Counted from the first letter of the stretch, positions 46,276-56,228 are shown. The stretch: DNA of 64,000 nucleotides from Bacillus nitratireducens (GCF_001884135.1 NZ_MAOC01000039.1:1-64000); one strand, 5' to 3'. Translations and numbers: made by a program. The notes: a model not told the origin generated them from the sequence alone.

Positions 46276-47577
46276 TTTCTTTCCCTCTAACAACTCGATA
46301 ATTCTCTCTTTATATTTTCCTCTTCTTCCATCTTCATAGATTAAATCATGCGGATAGAATAGTTTTTGATCCGTTCGCTTCTTACCTGTAATCGCCTCAA
46401 CAATATCCGATTCACGCGAAAGCTCTCTAAGTTCCCCATTCGGCATAAGAAGTAAGATTGGTAGACGTTCTTCTTCTTCTCCTGCACGATAAAAGTCATA
46501 CGGTAAGTCTGATGTTGAATCAACAACTAAATAATACTCTGGATCGAGTCCAATCTTTTTAAATAAGCTACTTAATTCCATCCAATTATCTAAACCGTGC
46601 TTATCAGTAAACTCTACATATTTAAATAGATTTCTGTTCATAAAGCGGCGGCATAAATCACTTAAAATTTGATCTTCTTCGTCTTGCCACACTTGGAAGT
46701 AATAATACATTACGTTCTCGTCTAGCTTTAAATAATCCTCTACTGTTACTTCTTCTTCAAATAAAGAATAGAAATGAACAGGATGATTTTTAAACGCATA
46801 ATACTTCTCATGCAGTGATTTTGCTCGGTGTAAAATCTTCGTTAAAATAACTTCTGCACTACGTGTTACCGGATGGAAATATACTTGCCAATACATTTGA
46901 TAACGGCTCATAATATAATGCTCTACAGCATGCATACCACTATTTTTAATGACAACTTGATTACCGTATGGGCGCATGACACGCAGTATGCGCTCCATGT
47001 CAAAGTTCCCATACTTTACACCAGTAAAATATGCATCTCTTAATAAATAATCCATACGATCGGCATCAATTTGGCTTGAAATCATACTAATCGCTAATTT
47101 ATTAGTAGATGTTTTCGCAATGACATCTGCTACCTTTTGCGGGAAATCCTTATCAACACGGCTTAACACACGATTAATTTCCGTATCACCAACGATAATC
47201 TTTTGCGTAAATTTCTCATGATCTAACGAAAATACTTTTTCAAACGAGTGAGAAAATGGACCGTGACCGACATCATGAAGTAATGCCGCACATAAACATA
47301 ATAATCTATCTTCAGCATTCCAGTTCGGTCTGCCATCAAACACATCATCAATCATACGACGAATAATTTCATATACACCTAACGAATGAGTAAAGCGACT
47401 ATGCTCTGCACCGTGAAATGTAAAAAATGTCGTTCCAAGCTGCTTAATACGGCGCAAGCGTTGAAATTCTTTCGTTCCGATTAAATCCCAAATAACGCGA
47501 TCACGCACGTGCACATATTTATGTACTGGGTCTTTAAACACTTTTGTTTCGCTGAGTTTGTCGTTTAAATATACCAC
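46273..47577 (-). CDS. ywfO: HD domain phosphohydrolase (YwfO-like)
   Basis: The 434 residues belong to the dGTPase-like HD superfamily; B. subtilis YwfO is the likely counterpart. The metal site comprises HSRFTHSLGV near residue 60, LLHDVGHGPFSH near 99 and the later aspartate in SQIDADRMDYLLRDA near 168. Members hydrolyse (d)NTPs, so a role in nucleotide-pool control is plausible. It stands alone on the minus strand. The start at 47577 has GGAGG six bases upstream. Confidence 0.88.
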   Translation of the reverse strand: MVYLNDKLSETKVFKDPVHKYVHVRDRVIWDLIGTKEFQRLRRIKQLGTTFFTFHGAEHSRFTHSLGVYEIIRRMIDDVFDGRPNWNAEDRLLCLCAALLHDVGHGPFSHSFEKVFSLDHEKFTQKIIVGDTEINRVLSRVDKDFPQKVADVIAKTSTNKLAISMISSQIDADRMDYLLRDAYFTGVKYGNFDMERILRVMRPYGNQVVIKNSGMHAVEHYIMSRYQMYWQVYFHPVTRSAEVILTKILHRAKSLHEKYYAFKNHPVHFYSLFEEEVTVEDYLKLDENVMYYYFQVWQDEEDQILSDLCRRFMNRNLFKYVEFTDKHGLDNWMELSSLFKKIGLDPEYYLVVDSTSDLPYDFYRAGEEEERLPILLLMPNGELRELSRESDIVEAITGKKRTDQKLFYPHDLIYEDGRRGKYKERIIELLEGKK

Positions 47578-47677
47578 CTTCCGACATCCTCCTTCCTTTA
47601 CTACATTCTTACTTTATATTATAAACGAAATAAGAAACAGAAAGAAATGAAAGACTATATTAATTCCTGTTATATAA

Positions 47678-47717
47678 AGAAAAATCACTTTTACCGACGT
47701 AAAAGTGATTTTTCTTT
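47678..47717 (-). terminator. Terminator of the siderophore-binding protein gene
   Basis: AAGAAAAATCACTTTTA and TAAAAGTGATTTTTCTT form a perfect 17-bp stem with a six-base loop. Confidence 0.85.
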
Positions 47718-47722
47718 ATATA

Positions 47723-48661
47723 TTATTTTCCTAAAACAAACTCAGCAACTTCGTCTAAGATCATTTCTTTACCTAGTGGGAAGTATCCTTTGTTTAGGTC
47801 TTCATTGCTAATTGTGAATACGTGATTGTTTTTAACAGCGTTCATGTTTTTCCAAATTGATTCTTCTTGGAATTCTTTTAGACGCTGAGAACCGTCACCA
47901 GTTGTAAATACGAATAAGTAATCTGGATTGTAATCGATTAAAGCTTCTTTTTGTACTTGTACTAGCGGTTTATCAGTTGGTGTACCTTTAACTGCTGGTA
48001 ACTTTAAGTCATTAAAGATTACGCTACCGTAACCGTAGTCACCATATACGCGGAAAGCATTTGGATATGCAGCCATTTTCATGAATGTTGCATCACCAGT
48101 TTTAGCAACGATTTTATCATGTAATTTGCTTGCTTTTTCATCGTACTTTTTGAACCATTCTTTTGTTTCTTTCTCTTTACCGAAGATTTGACCTACTTCT
48201 TCGAATTTTGGACGCCATTGGTCTAATGGAGTTTTTAACATAACTGTTGGTGCAATTTTAGATAATTGATCATAAATCTTTTCTTGACGATTGTTTACAA
48301 TAATTAAATCTGGTTTTGCAGCAGCTACTGCTTCAATGTTAATTTTATCTCCCCAAGCAGAACCAACTGGTTTTACACCTTCTAATTTCTTCGCAATATG
48401 TCCATCAATTTTTTCTTGTGTTGTATTTGCAGTAATAATCGGTTTCATACCGAAAATTAATAATTCTTCTGTTGAACCACTAAGGTCAGCAATTTTCTTT
48501 GGATTTGCAGGAATTTTAATTTCCCCTTTTGCATGCTGTACAGTGCGCTCTTCAACCTTCGCATCTGCTTTCTTCTCTTCTTCTTTGTTAGAGCAAGCTG
48601 CAAATAGTACAGAAGTAACAACTAGTACCATTGCTAATAGTGCCATTTTAAAATTCTTCAT
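47723..48661 (-). CDS. Siderophore-binding lipoprotein
   Basis: The 312-residue lipoprotein has a signal peptide ending in LFAAC (lipid-modified Cys 23) and then a charged linker (SNKEEEKKADAKVEE). The PeripBP_2 fold follows (KKIADLSGSTEELLIFG near 54, AAKPDLIIVNNRQEKIYDQL near 115, YNPDYLFVFTTGDG near 245). It captures an iron-siderophore complex outside the cell for the transporter encoded upstream. The siderophore cannot be read from the sequence. GGAGTGGG precedes the start. It is 190 bases after the ATPase gene, with two stem-loops in between. Confidence 0.88.
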   Translation of the reverse strand: MKNFKMALLAMVLVVTSVLFAACSNKEEEKKADAKVEERTVQHAKGEIKIPANPKKIADLSGSTEELLIFGMKPIITANTTQEKIDGHIAKKLEGVKPVGSAWGDKINIEAVAAAKPDLIIVNNRQEKIYDQLSKIAPTVMLKTPLDQWRPKFEEVGQIFGKEKETKEWFKKYDEKASKLHDKIVAKTGDATFMKMAAYPNAFRVYGDYGYGSVIFNDLKLPAVKGTPTDKPLVQVQKEALIDYNPDYLFVFTTGDGSQRLKEFQEESIWKNMNAVKNNHVFTISNEDLNKGYFPLGKEMILDEVAEFVLGK

Positions 48662-48767
48662 GTTCCCACTCCTTCTGGCTGTATTTATCTTATAAGTTAC
48701 AATGAACTATAAGAAACGAAAATAACAACTAATTAATATATATTTATTAACCGTTGTTAATGACCCA

Positions 48768-48848
48768 TTCTAACGGGCGTTCAACTTCCCATTTGTAAGT
48801 AAGAAGCTCAACGTCCATTAGAAGTCCCCCTCTTTACGAGGGGGGTTC
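48768..48848. repeat. Tandem stem-loops between ATPase and binding protein genes
   Basis: An imperfect 21-bp inverted repeat (48768-48788 with 48803-48823, 16 of 21 matching) is followed by a second stem, CCCCCTC/GAGGGGG (48825-48845). They resemble the folded ends of IS200/IS605-type elements, but no transposase is present. They could instead stabilise the mRNA end of the ATPase gene. Confidence 0.55.
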
Positions 48849-48851
48849 TAC

Positions 48852-49664
48852 TTATGCTTTTTTACGCAATTGATTATTAATCATCGCTAAATCGTATGTT
48901 AAACAAATCGGTTTACAGTTTACTGGACATGGAACGATTTGCGCTTCAATCTCAAATACGTTACGAAGTGTTTCACTCGTCATAACTTCATCTGGCGTTC
49001 CTTGTTTCATTAACTTACCTGCTTTTAATGCAATCATATGATCAGAGAAACGAGAAGCATGATTTAAATCGTGAATAACCATAACAATCGTTCTGCCTTC
49101 TTCTTTGTTTAACTTCTTCAGTAAGTTTAATACCTCAAGTTGATGAGCCATATCTAAGTATGTTGTTGGTTCATCTAACACAAGTAAATCTGTTCCTTGT
49201 GCAAGAGCCATCGCAATCCATACACGTTGACGCTGCCCACCTGATAAAGCTTCTGCTGGACGATTTGCGAATTCTGTCATCCCCGTCACTTCAAGTGCCC
49301 AATGAATGTAGCGATAATCCTCTTCTTTCAATGTTCCAAATCCTTTTTGGTGAGGAAAACGTCCATATGAAACAAGTTCAAACACAGTAAGGCCTGTTGG
49401 CACTTCTGCAGTTTGTGGTAAAATCGCCATTTTCTTTGCGATTTCTTTCGTTGGCTGTTTCTCAATTGCTTTTCCATCAAGATAAACAGTACCTCGTTTT
49501 GCTTTCAAAATACGAGAAGCCGTTTTTAATAATGTGGATTTCCCACAACCATTTGGTCCAATAATCGTTGTAATTTGCCCTTCCGGAATTTCAACTGTTA
49601 ATCCATCTATAATTAACCCTTCATTATAACCAACAGATACCGCATCAACTGCTAAAGTTGCCAT
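48852..49664 (-). CDS. Siderophore ABC transporter ATPase
   Basis: This FecE-type ATPase has 270 residues, with Walker A GPNGCGKST near residue 37, Q-loop LPQTAEVP near 82, signature LSGGQRQRV near 140, Walker B LLVLDEPTTYLD near 160 and the switch histidine in VIHDLNHASRF near 195. The cysteines near its C-terminus (PCPVNCKPIC) are common in this branch. It energises the two FecCD permeases directly upstream (15 bases). GGAGGC precedes the ATG. Confidence 0.92.
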   Translation of the reverse strand: MATLAVDAVSVGYNEGLIIDGLTVEIPEGQITTIIGPNGCGKSTLLKTASRILKAKRGTVYLDGKAIEKQPTKEIAKKMAILPQTAEVPTGLTVFELVSYGRFPHQKGFGTLKEEDYRYIHWALEVTGMTEFANRPAEALSGGQRQRVWIAMALAQGTDLLVLDEPTTYLDMAHQLEVLNLLKKLNKEEGRTIVMVIHDLNHASRFSDHMIALKAGKLMKQGTPDEVMTSETLRNVFEIEAQIVPCPVNCKPICLTYDLAMINNQLRKKA

Positions 49665-49679
49665 ACAAAAAGCCTCCCT

Positions 49680-50696
49680 TTATTTTGTCCTCATAAGTAA
49701 ATATATGAAATATGGTGCGCCAATTACAGAAATAACAAGACCGACCGGTATTTCTGAAGTTGGTAACACACTTCTTGAAATTACATCTGCAAATAAAAGT
49801 AAGAACGTTCCTATTAACGCAGCCGTTGGTAACATAATTTGATGTTTACCACCAACGAGGCGTCTCGCTAAATGAGGAGCCATTAAACCGATAAAACCAA
49901 TGCCGCCCGCAACAGCAACAGATGCACCAGCTAAACAAACTGCAATAAATAATAATTTACGTCTTTCCTTTTCTACGTTTACACCAAGGCCAACTGCTGT
50001 AGAGTCGCCTAAATTCATTACATTTAATATGTGTGCTTTACTAATGGCAAGTGGTAAGAAAATAACCATCCATGGGAGTACACTTAGTACAAACTTCCAA
50101 TCTGTTCCCCATAAACTTCCTGCCAACCAAATCGTTGCAAAACGGAAATCGTTAGATGTCATCTTCATAGAAAAAATTAAACTAACAGCACCAAATCCGG
50201 CTGCAACAGCGATACCAACAAGAATTAATCGAGTTGATGAAACGCCGTCTTTCCATGCTAGTAAATAAATTATAACCGCTGCCAATATCGCACCAACTAG
50301 CGCGAAGAATGGAAGGATAAATACAGATAAAAATGTACCTGTTCCAACTTTTCCGAAGAAAAAGTAGACGAATACAACAACCGTTAATCCCGCTCCAGCG
50401 TTAATGCCGATAATACCTGGATCAGCCAGTGGGTTTCGTGATAACCCTTGCAAAATTGCTCCTGACATAGCTAATGCAGAACCAACTAATATAGCAATAA
50501 CCATACGTGGCATACGAAATTCAAATAAAATAACAGATTGATCTTCTGCACCTAATCCAACCAATGACTTTAATACATCCATTGGAGGTATCTTAAATGT
50601 TCCTGTATTTAAGCTTACTAAAAATACAGCAACGATTAATCCTACTAAAATCGTTAAAATAGAAACGTTCTTTTTTGTTAAGACGCTCGTCCTCAC
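49680..50696 (-). CDS. Siderophore ABC transporter permease 2
   Basis: The 338-residue FecCD-family permease has eight to ten helices. GLSRNPLADPGIIGINAGAGL near residue 86 and GFIGLMAPHLARRLVGGKHQ near 262 are family signatures, and the latter includes the ATPase-coupling region. Start is a GTG overlapping the first permease's stop as GTGA, so translation is coupled. Together the permeases form the heterodimeric membrane channel. Confidence 0.92.
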   Translation of the reverse strand: MRTSVLTKKNVSILTILVGLIVAVFLVSLNTGTFKIPPMDVLKSLVGLGAEDQSVILFEFRMPRMVIAILVGSALAMSGAILQGLSRNPLADPGIIGINAGAGLTVVVFVYFFFGKVGTGTFLSVFILPFFALVGAILAAVIIYLLAWKDGVSSTRLILVGIAVAAGFGAVSLIFSMKMTSNDFRFATIWLAGSLWGTDWKFVLSVLPWMVIFLPLAISKAHILNVMNLGDSTAVGLGVNVEKERRKLLFIAVCLAGASVAVAGGIGFIGLMAPHLARRLVGGKHQIMLPTAALIGTFLLLFADVISRSVLPTSEIPVGLVISVIGAPYFIYLLMRTK

Positions 50697-51748
50697 ATTT
50701 TTCCTCTCCCTTCGTTACGTGCTAAGTAGAGGAAGAATGGAACTCCAATTAGCGCTGTAATTGCTCCAATTGGTGTTTCAAATGGTGGATTAATAACGCG
50801 AGATAACATATCTGCACATTCAATTAACAATCCACCTAAGACCGCAGAACATGGAATAACCCATCTATAATCTGAGCCTACAAGGAAACGAGTCATATGT
50901 GGAATTACAAGACCAACAAATCCAACTGATCCTGCCATAGAAACCGCAGAACCCGTTAATACAAGAACAAGTACTGTTCCAATGAATTTAATTAATGTAG
51001 TATTTTGACCTAGCCCAATCGCAATTTCTTCACCAAAGCTTAAAATGGTAATATATCTCGACATCATAATTGCTATAATGAGACAAACAAGACCAATCGG
51101 TACTAACATATTAATACTTTGCCATTTCACTCCAGCAACGCCGCCTGCATTCCACATACTCACCTCTTGGGCAAGATTGAAATACAATGCAATTCCGGAT
51201 GAAATTGCCCCTAATAAAGCACTAATTGCAGCTCCAGCTAAAGCTAATTTCACAGGCGTTAATCCACCTGGTGAAGAAGACCCAATACCATATACAATGC
51301 TCGCTCCAAACGCAGCTCCAATAAAAGATGCGATAACAAACATTAAATAAGGTGAATTAGGGAAGAATGCATACATAATTGCAATCCCGAATACCGCACC
51401 ATCTGTAATCCCCATTAACGATGGTGATGCAAGTGGATTCCGTGTCATCCCTTGCATAATTGCTCCTGATACCGCTAAAAAGGCACCTGCAACTACGCCC
51501 CCTATTGCTCTAGGCATGCGAAGTTCTTGAATTACGTTATGATGCGTTATAGACCCGTCAAACTGAAATACAGCTTGCCAAACGGTCTTTAAACTAATAT
51601 CTGCAGCACCAAACGAAATAGAAACTGCCATGCTTAAAGCTAACAAAATTGTGCCTGCTATTAAAATAATAGAGGCAACGAGCGGTCTGCTCTTAATCTC
51701 TTTAACATTCACATCTTGCTGTTCTATACTCCTTGCGCTCGCTTCCAT
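50693..51748 (-). CDS. Siderophore ABC transporter permease 1
   Basis: The 351-residue FecCD-family permease is the first gene of the operon. Signatures are GMTRNPLASPSLMGITDGA near residue 104 and GFVGLVIPHMTRFLVGSDYR near 275. About nine helices are predicted. A Fur-like box lies about 95 bases upstream, so iron starvation should switch on the operon of two permeases, ATPase and perhaps the binding protein. Confidence 0.92.
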   Translation of the reverse strand: MEASARSIEQQDVNVKEIKSRPLVASIILIAGTILLALSMAVSISFGAADISLKTVWQAVFQFDGSITHHNVIQELRMPRAIGGVVAGAFLAVSGAIMQGMTRNPLASPSLMGITDGAVFGIAIMYAFFPNSPYLMFVIASFIGAAFGASIVYGIGSSSPGGLTPVKLALAGAAISALLGAISSGIALYFNLAQEVSMWNAGGVAGVKWQSINMLVPIGLVCLIIAIMMSRYITILSFGEEIAIGLGQNTTLIKFIGTVLVLVLTGSAVSMAGSVGFVGLVIPHMTRFLVGSDYRWVIPCSAVLGGLLIECADMLSRVINPPFETPIGAITALIGVPFFLYLARNEGRGKM

Positions 51749-51840
51749 CCCTCAACCATCCTAACCAACAACATATATTTAATAAAATGAAATTTATTCT
51801 CAAATAGTAATAAAAAAATTAGATGAATTGATATTTTCCT

Positions 51841-51859
51841 GATAATGATTCTCAGAATC
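51841..51859. promoter_or_regulatory. Fur box of the siderophore operon
   Basis: GATAATGATTCTCAGAATC matches the 19-bp Fur consensus (GATAATGATAATCATTATC) at 15 positions. It is the only such site in the 240 bases between the divergent neighbours. Confidence 0.75.
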
Positions 51860-51949
51860 AGACACTTTCTATTTTACCTACCGCTTCAAAAGGCTGTCAA
51901 CCATTATTTTGAAATACGAATTCATACAAAACGCTATCTTATGGACATA

Positions 51950-51982
51950 AAAAAGAAGAGTAATCTGTTCACTCTTCTTTTT
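51950..51982. terminator. Terminator of the DUF1450 gene
   Basis: AAAAGAAGAGT and ACTCTTCTTTTT enclose a nine-base loop; suitable runs on both strands. Confidence 0.8.
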
Positions 51983-51983
51983 C

Positions 51984-52208
51984 TTACTTATTTAACTTTG
52001 CTTCAATTTTTACAATTAATTCGTCTTCTGTTGGAGCCGCAACTGGACGATTATTTACAAACGCGAATGATTTTTTACGACCAGGGCCACAGTAAGACTG
52101 ACATGCAACCTCAATCGTTGCACATGAATCTACTTTTTTCAACTTCGGAATCAGCGTTTTAACGTTCGTCGCCTGACAATCATCGCACACACGAAATTCG
52201 TTTCCCAT
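51984..52208 (-). CDS. DUF1450 family protein
   Basis: The 74 residues from [12 protein letters not shown] are a small cytosolic protein with a CDDC pair near residue 8 and two further cysteines ([12 protein letters not shown] near 37-42), suggesting metal or redox binding. It is rich in lysine. A longer frame to 52265 adds a cysteine-rich start without homology that I recognise. GAGGAAG is upstream, though rather far from the ATG. Function is unknown to me. Confidence 0.8.
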   Translation of the reverse strand: MGNEFRVCDDCQATNVKTLIPKLKKVDSCATIEVACQSYCGPGRKKSFAFVNNRPVAAPTEDELIVKIEAKLNK

Positions 52209-52421
52209 TATATATAACACTTCCTCTATTTTAAACTTTTCACAAGTACATTTAAAAATAAACACTAAATGGTATTTTACCGCTCTTTGAAGCTTGTTGC
52301 AAGTCTCCAGGCATAGCTCTATTCCTATATAAGGCTACCTATTTTTTATATTTTCTCCTTCAAAAGCTTCCACCATTCATAGCAAAAGTTTCTTCTCTTC
52401 ATCGAAATCTACCATATTTTT

Positions 52422-52450
52422 AAAAGCTTTGTATAAAAGCTTTTTTTTTT
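52422..52450 (+). other. Orphan hairpin with T10 tract upstream of rsfA
   Basis: AAAAGC pairs with GCTTTT and is followed by ten T residues on the plus strand, but no plus-strand gene precedes it. It could attenuate the rsfA leader or be fortuitous. The remaining gap 52266-52498 shows no gene. Confidence 0.4.
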
Positions 52451-52498
52451 GCCCATTATAAAAATAGGAAGTTCATAAAAAGAAAGGGAGTTGAATCT

Positions 52499-53191
52499 AT
52501 GAAAGTAAGACAAGATGCTTGGACAGACGAGGACGATTTATTACTTGCTGAAACGGTGCTTCGCCATGTTCGAGAAGGAAGTACTCAATTAAATGCATTT
52601 GAAGAAGTAGGAGATCAGTTAAACCGCACATCTGCTGCTTGTGGTTTCCGCTGGAACGCTGTCGTTCGTTATAGTTATGAGCAGGCTCTTCAACTAGCAA
52701 AAAAACACCGTAAAGATAAAATGCGTGCTGCGAGCGGTGAACAAGCGAAAAAACGTTTACTTTATACACCAACAACCTCAGGAGCAATAACTGATTACGA
52801 GGAACTAGTGCCACACGAAACAGCTGTCCAATATAAAGAAGCTAGTCCATATCAAGAACCGACTGTTCCCGCTTCAAAAAGTTCAATAACAATGCAAGAT
52901 GTTATTTACTTCTTACAAACAGTCGGATCTTCAAATATAAAAGTAACAGCTCTTGAAAACGAGAATACGAGATTGAAACAAGAAATTAAAGCGCAAATAC
53001 TCCGAAATGAAGAACTAGAAAAGAAACTAGAAAAATTAGAACAACAATCTCATACTGTACAAGAGGATTACGAAACACTTATGAATATTATGAACCGTGC
53101 TCGTAAATTAGCAGTAATGGATGATGAGGAACGCTCACAAACATCTTTCCGCATGGATCGAAACGGTAACTTAGAAAAAATTGCAGAATAA
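52499..53191 (+). CDS. rsfA: Prespore-specific regulator RsfA
   Basis: RsfA tunes SigF-dependent genes in the forespore. The 230 residues begin with a Myb/SANT-like DNA-binding domain (RQDAWTDEDDLLLAETVLRH at 4-23; NRTSAACGFRWNAVV near 42-56). There is a linker, then a leucine-zipper-like coiled coil (ENTRLKQEIKAQILRNEELEKKLEKLE split over about 153-178). It is next to lipL, as ywfN is next to ywfL in B. subtilis. AAAGGGAG precedes the ATG. Confidence 0.92.
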   Translation: MKVRQDAWTDEDDLLLAETVLRHVREGSTQLNAFEEVGDQLNRTSAACGFRWNAVVRYSYEQALQLAKKHRKDKMRAASGEQAKKRLLYTPTTSGAITDYEELVPHETAVQYKEASPYQEPTVPASKSSITMQDVIYFLQTVGSSNIKVTALENENTRLKQEIKAQILRNEELEKKLEKLEQQSHTVQEDYETLMNIMNRARKLAVMDDEERSQTSFRMDRNGNLEKIAE

Positions 53192-53217
53192 AAAGGATGC
53201 ATTGCATGCATCCTTTT
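53191..53217 (+). terminator. Terminator of rsfA
   Basis: AAAAGGATGCA and TGCATCCTTTT form a perfect stem directly after the stop, with T residues following. Confidence 0.85.
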
Positions 53218-53305
53218 TATTCTTTCACTTTATATCCGAGAAAACCCCTTTCTTCATTTTTTGCTATAATAGAGGTTGTCATTTTATAAATAAGGGGTTA
53301 GTTAT

Positions 53306-54151
53306 ATGAGCAGTTCCCGTTCAATTTTATCTCAGCCAGAGTGGCGTATTGTAGATCAGTCTAGTTTAGGACCAACATTCCATGCACTTCAGTCATTCGC
53401 AATGGATGACACATTATGCACAAGTATCGGAAATGGTAAATCAGCTGCAACAATGCGTTCTTGGGTTCATCACAATACAATTGTTCTTGGCATTCAAGAT
53501 TCGCGCCTACCACATTTAGAAGAAGGTATTTCCTTTTTAAAAGAAAACAACTTCAATGTTATCGTTCGTAATTCCGGTGGACTTGCGGTCGTACTTGATG
53601 AAGGTGTTTTAAACGTATCACTTTTATTCCAAGAAACAGAAAAGGGTATCGATATTGATCTTGGATACGATACGATGTGGCATTTAATTAAGGAAATGTT
53701 AAAAGATTACGACGTTACTATCGAGGCAAAAGAGATTGTTGGTTCTTATTGTCCTGGTAGCTATGATTTGAGCATTCGTGATCAAAAATTTGCTGGTATT
53801 TCTCAGCGTCGTATTCGCGGAGGCGTTGCTGTACAAATTTACTTATGTGCGACAGGAAGCGGTTCTGAGCGTGCCGCACTCGTTCGTGATTTCTACAACG
53901 TAGCAATTCAAGGAGAAGAAACGCGATTTACGTACCCTGAAATTGTACCGAGTACGATGGCTTCACTCTCTGAATTACTTGGCGAAACGATTACAGTACA
54001 AGATTTAATGATGCGCCTTTTAAAAACATTACAACAATTCGCTCCAAAGCTAACACCATCTCAATTAACAATAGATGAAATACCTTTATATGAGACGAAT
54101 TTACAACGTATTATTGATCGTAACAATAAAGCACTTGGCTTAGAACAATAA
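53306..54151 (+). CDS. lipL: Octanoyl-[GcvH]:protein N-octanoyltransferase
   Basis: LipL moves octanoyl or lipoyl groups from GcvH to the E2 subunits of 2-oxo acid dehydrogenases. The 281 residues form a BPL/LplA-type fold. The catalytic cysteine is in [12 protein letters not shown] near residue 150, the lysine in [14 protein letters not shown] near 162, and the substrate loop [19 protein letters not shown] near 88. Position between rsfA and pta equals that of ywfL. A promoter-like TATAAT stands near 53265, and a ribosome site GGGG precedes the ATG. Confidence 0.93.
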   Translation: MSSSRSILSQPEWRIVDQSSLGPTFHALQSFAMDDTLCTSIGNGKSAATMRSWVHHNTIVLGIQDSRLPHLEEGISFLKENNFNVIVRNSGGLAVVLDEGVLNVSLLFQETEKGIDIDLGYDTMWHLIKEMLKDYDVTIEAKEIVGSYCPGSYDLSIRDQKFAGISQRRIRGGVAVQIYLCATGSGSERAALVRDFYNVAIQGEETRFTYPEIVPSTMASLSELLGETITVQDLMMRLLKTLQQFAPKLTPSQLTIDEIPLYETNLQRIIDRNNKALGLEQ

Positions 54152-54180
54152 AGACCGTCGCTATTATAGCGACGGTCTTT
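54151..54180. terminator. Bidirectional terminator, lipL/pta
   Basis: AAAGACCGTCGCT and AGCGACGGTCTTT form a perfect 13-bp stem between convergent genes. Confidence 0.9.
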
Positions 54181-54199
54181 ATTTCAATTCGTTATAGAA

Positions 54200-55171
54200 T
54201 TAAAGTGCTTGAGCTGCTGTAATTAAAGCTAACTTGTACACTTCTTCTTCGTTACATCCACGAGATAGGTCATTTACAGGCATGTTTAAACCTTGTAAGA
54301 TTGGTCCTACTGCTTCGAAGTTACCTAAGCGTTGAGCGATTTTGTAGCCGATATTACCAGCTTCTAGGCTTGGGAATACGAATACGTTAGCATCACCTTT
54401 AATTGTAGAACCTGGAGCTTTCTTCTCAGCTACAGATGGTACGAATGCAGCATCGAATTGGAATTCTCCATCTAAAGTTAATTCAGGAGCCATTTCTTTC
54501 GCAATGCGAGTTGCTTCTACAACTTTTTCTGTTTCTGGAGATTTCGCAGAACCTTTTGTAGAGAAGCTTAACATAGCAACGCGTGGGTCAATGCCGAATA
54601 GTTCAGCAGTTTTCGCACTTTCGATACCAATCTCAGCTAAATCTTGGCTGTTTGGTGCAATGTTAATTGCGCAATCAGCGAATACATACTTCTCTTCTTC
54701 ACGTACCATGATGAATACGCCTGAAGTTTTTGTAACGCCTGGTTTTGTTTTAATAATTTGAAGTGCTGGACGAACTGTATCAGCTGTAGAGTGAGCTGCA
54801 CCACTTACTAAACCTTGTGCTTTGCCCATGTATACAAGCATTGTACCGAAGTAGTTTTCGTCTTTAAGGATTTTGCGAGCATCTTCTTCTGTTGCTTTAC
54901 CTTTACGGCGTTCAACGAAAGATGCTACCATTGCATCCATTTCTTCGTATGTAGCTGGGTCATAAATATCAACGCCTGCTAATGTTAAGTTCATGCTAGC
55001 AGCTTTTGCGCTAATTTCTTCTTTATTACCAACTAAGATTGGTTTTACTAACTCTTCTTTTGCTAAACGCTCTGCAGCGCCTAAAATTCTTTCATCAGTT
55101 CCTTCAGGAAGTACGATAGTAATGCCTTTTCCTTGAACTTTTTCTTTTACTGTTGTAAATAAGTTGCTCAC
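54200..55171 (-). CDS. pta: Phosphate acetyltransferase
   Basis: Pta converts acetyl-CoA and phosphate to acetyl phosphate in overflow metabolism. The 323 residues match the short Bacillus-type enzyme. VSGAAHSTADTVRPALQII near residue 125, MLSFSTKGSAKSPE near 200, DGEFQFDAAFVPSVAEKKAPGS near 235 and FPSLEAGNIGYKIAQR near 268 are family motifs. GGAGGG precedes the ATG. A carbon-catabolite site was not located. The gap 55172-55449 between pta and the divergent hemQ holds only promoter-type AT-rich DNA. Confidence 0.96.
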   Translation of the reverse strand: MSNLFTTVKEKVQGKGITIVLPEGTDERILGAAERLAKEELVKPILVGNKEEISAKAASMNLTLAGVDIYDPATYEEMDAMVASFVERRKGKATEEDARKILKDENYFGTMLVYMGKAQGLVSGAAHSTADTVRPALQIIKTKPGVTKTSGVFIMVREEEKYVFADCAINIAPNSQDLAEIGIESAKTAELFGIDPRVAMLSFSTKGSAKSPETEKVVEATRIAKEMAPELTLDGEFQFDAAFVPSVAEKKAPGSTIKGDANVFVFPSLEAGNIGYKIAQRLGNFEAVGPILQGLNMPVNDLSRGCNEEEVYKLALITAAQAL

Positions 55172-55449
55172 GAATAAACCCTCCTACATATGTTAAAAAA
55201 CTCTATCTTTAAGAATACTGCTTTTCCTCTATATTTTAAACTTATAGCTCCCAAAAAATAGATAAAATGAAAATGATTATATTTTCATAAAATTCAGCAT
55301 AGAAATAAAGCCCCTTTAAGCCTTATCTCCTCCTATTTTCAAGTAAATTTAAATGTGACAATTTTATGCGCCGAAACTTTATGTAGATGTTTTTAACCCT
55401 ATATATGCTATAGTTAACGTGTAAAATATCATTAACTGAGGTGAATAGA

Positions 55450-56193
55450 ATGAGTGAAGCAACAACAACGTTAGATGGCTGGTATTGTTTACATGATTTA
55501 CGTTCTATTGATTGGGCAGCATGGAAAACATTATCTAGTGACGAACGCGGACAAGCAGTGTCTGAATTTTTAAATGTCGTTGAAAAATGGAACGAAGTAG
55601 CTGCTGCGAAAAAAGGCAGTCATGCAATGTATACAGTTGTTGGTCAAAAAGCAGATATTATGCTTATGATCTTACGTCCAACAATGGAAGAATTAAATGA
55701 AATCGAAACAGAATTAAATAAAACAACATTAGCTGAATATTTAGTTCCTGCATATTCTTACGTATCTGTTGTTGAACTAAGCAACTACCTTCCAGCTGAT
55801 GAAGATCCATACCAAAACCCACAAATCTTAGCTCGCTTATATCCTGAGTTACCAAAAGCAAATCATATTTGCTTCTACCCAATGGACAAGCGTCGCCAAG
55901 GTGATGACAACTGGTACATGCTTCCTATGGAAGAACGTAAAAAAATGATGTACAGTCACAGTAAAATCGGTCGCCAATACGCAGGGAAAGTACGCCAAGT
56001 AATTTCAGGATCAGTCGGATTCGACGATTTCGAGTGGGGCGTAACATTATTCGCTGACGATGTTCTTCAATTTAAGAAGCTTATATATGAAATGCGCTTC
56101 GATGAAGTAAGTGCTCGTTACGGTGAATTCGGTACATTCTTCGTTGGGAACATTTTACCAGACGAAAAAGTAGAGAAATTTTTACACATATAA
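55450..56193 (+). CDS. hemQ: Coproheme decarboxylase HemQ
   Basis: HemQ (YwfI) converts coproheme to heme b at the end of the Gram-positive heme route. The 247-residue chlorite-dismutase-like protein starts at ATG 55450, with GAGGTG six bases upstream. Conserved features include the catalytic tyrosine region ([24 protein letters not shown] split near 140-163) and the proximal heme histidine in [15 protein letters not shown] near 172. It is single copy here, divergent from pta. Confidence 0.94.
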   Translation: MSEATTTLDGWYCLHDLRSIDWAAWKTLSSDERGQAVSEFLNVVEKWNEVAAAKKGSHAMYTVVGQKADIMLMILRPTMEELNEIETELNKTTLAEYLVPAYSYVSVVELSNYLPADEDPYQNPQILARLYPELPKANHICFYPMDKRRQGDDNWYMLPMEERKKMMYSHSKIGRQYAGKVRQVISGSVGFDDFEWGVTLFADDVLQFKKLIYEMRFDEVSARYGEFGTFFVGNILPDEKVEKFLHI

Positions 56194-56197
56194 TAGT

Positions 56198-56228
56198 AAA
56201 AAAGGAACGAATTTCGTTCCTTTTTTTA
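56198..56228 (+). terminator. Terminator of hemQ
   Basis: AAAAAGGAACGA and TCGTTCCTTTTT arms are followed by a T run shortly after the stop. Confidence 0.85.
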
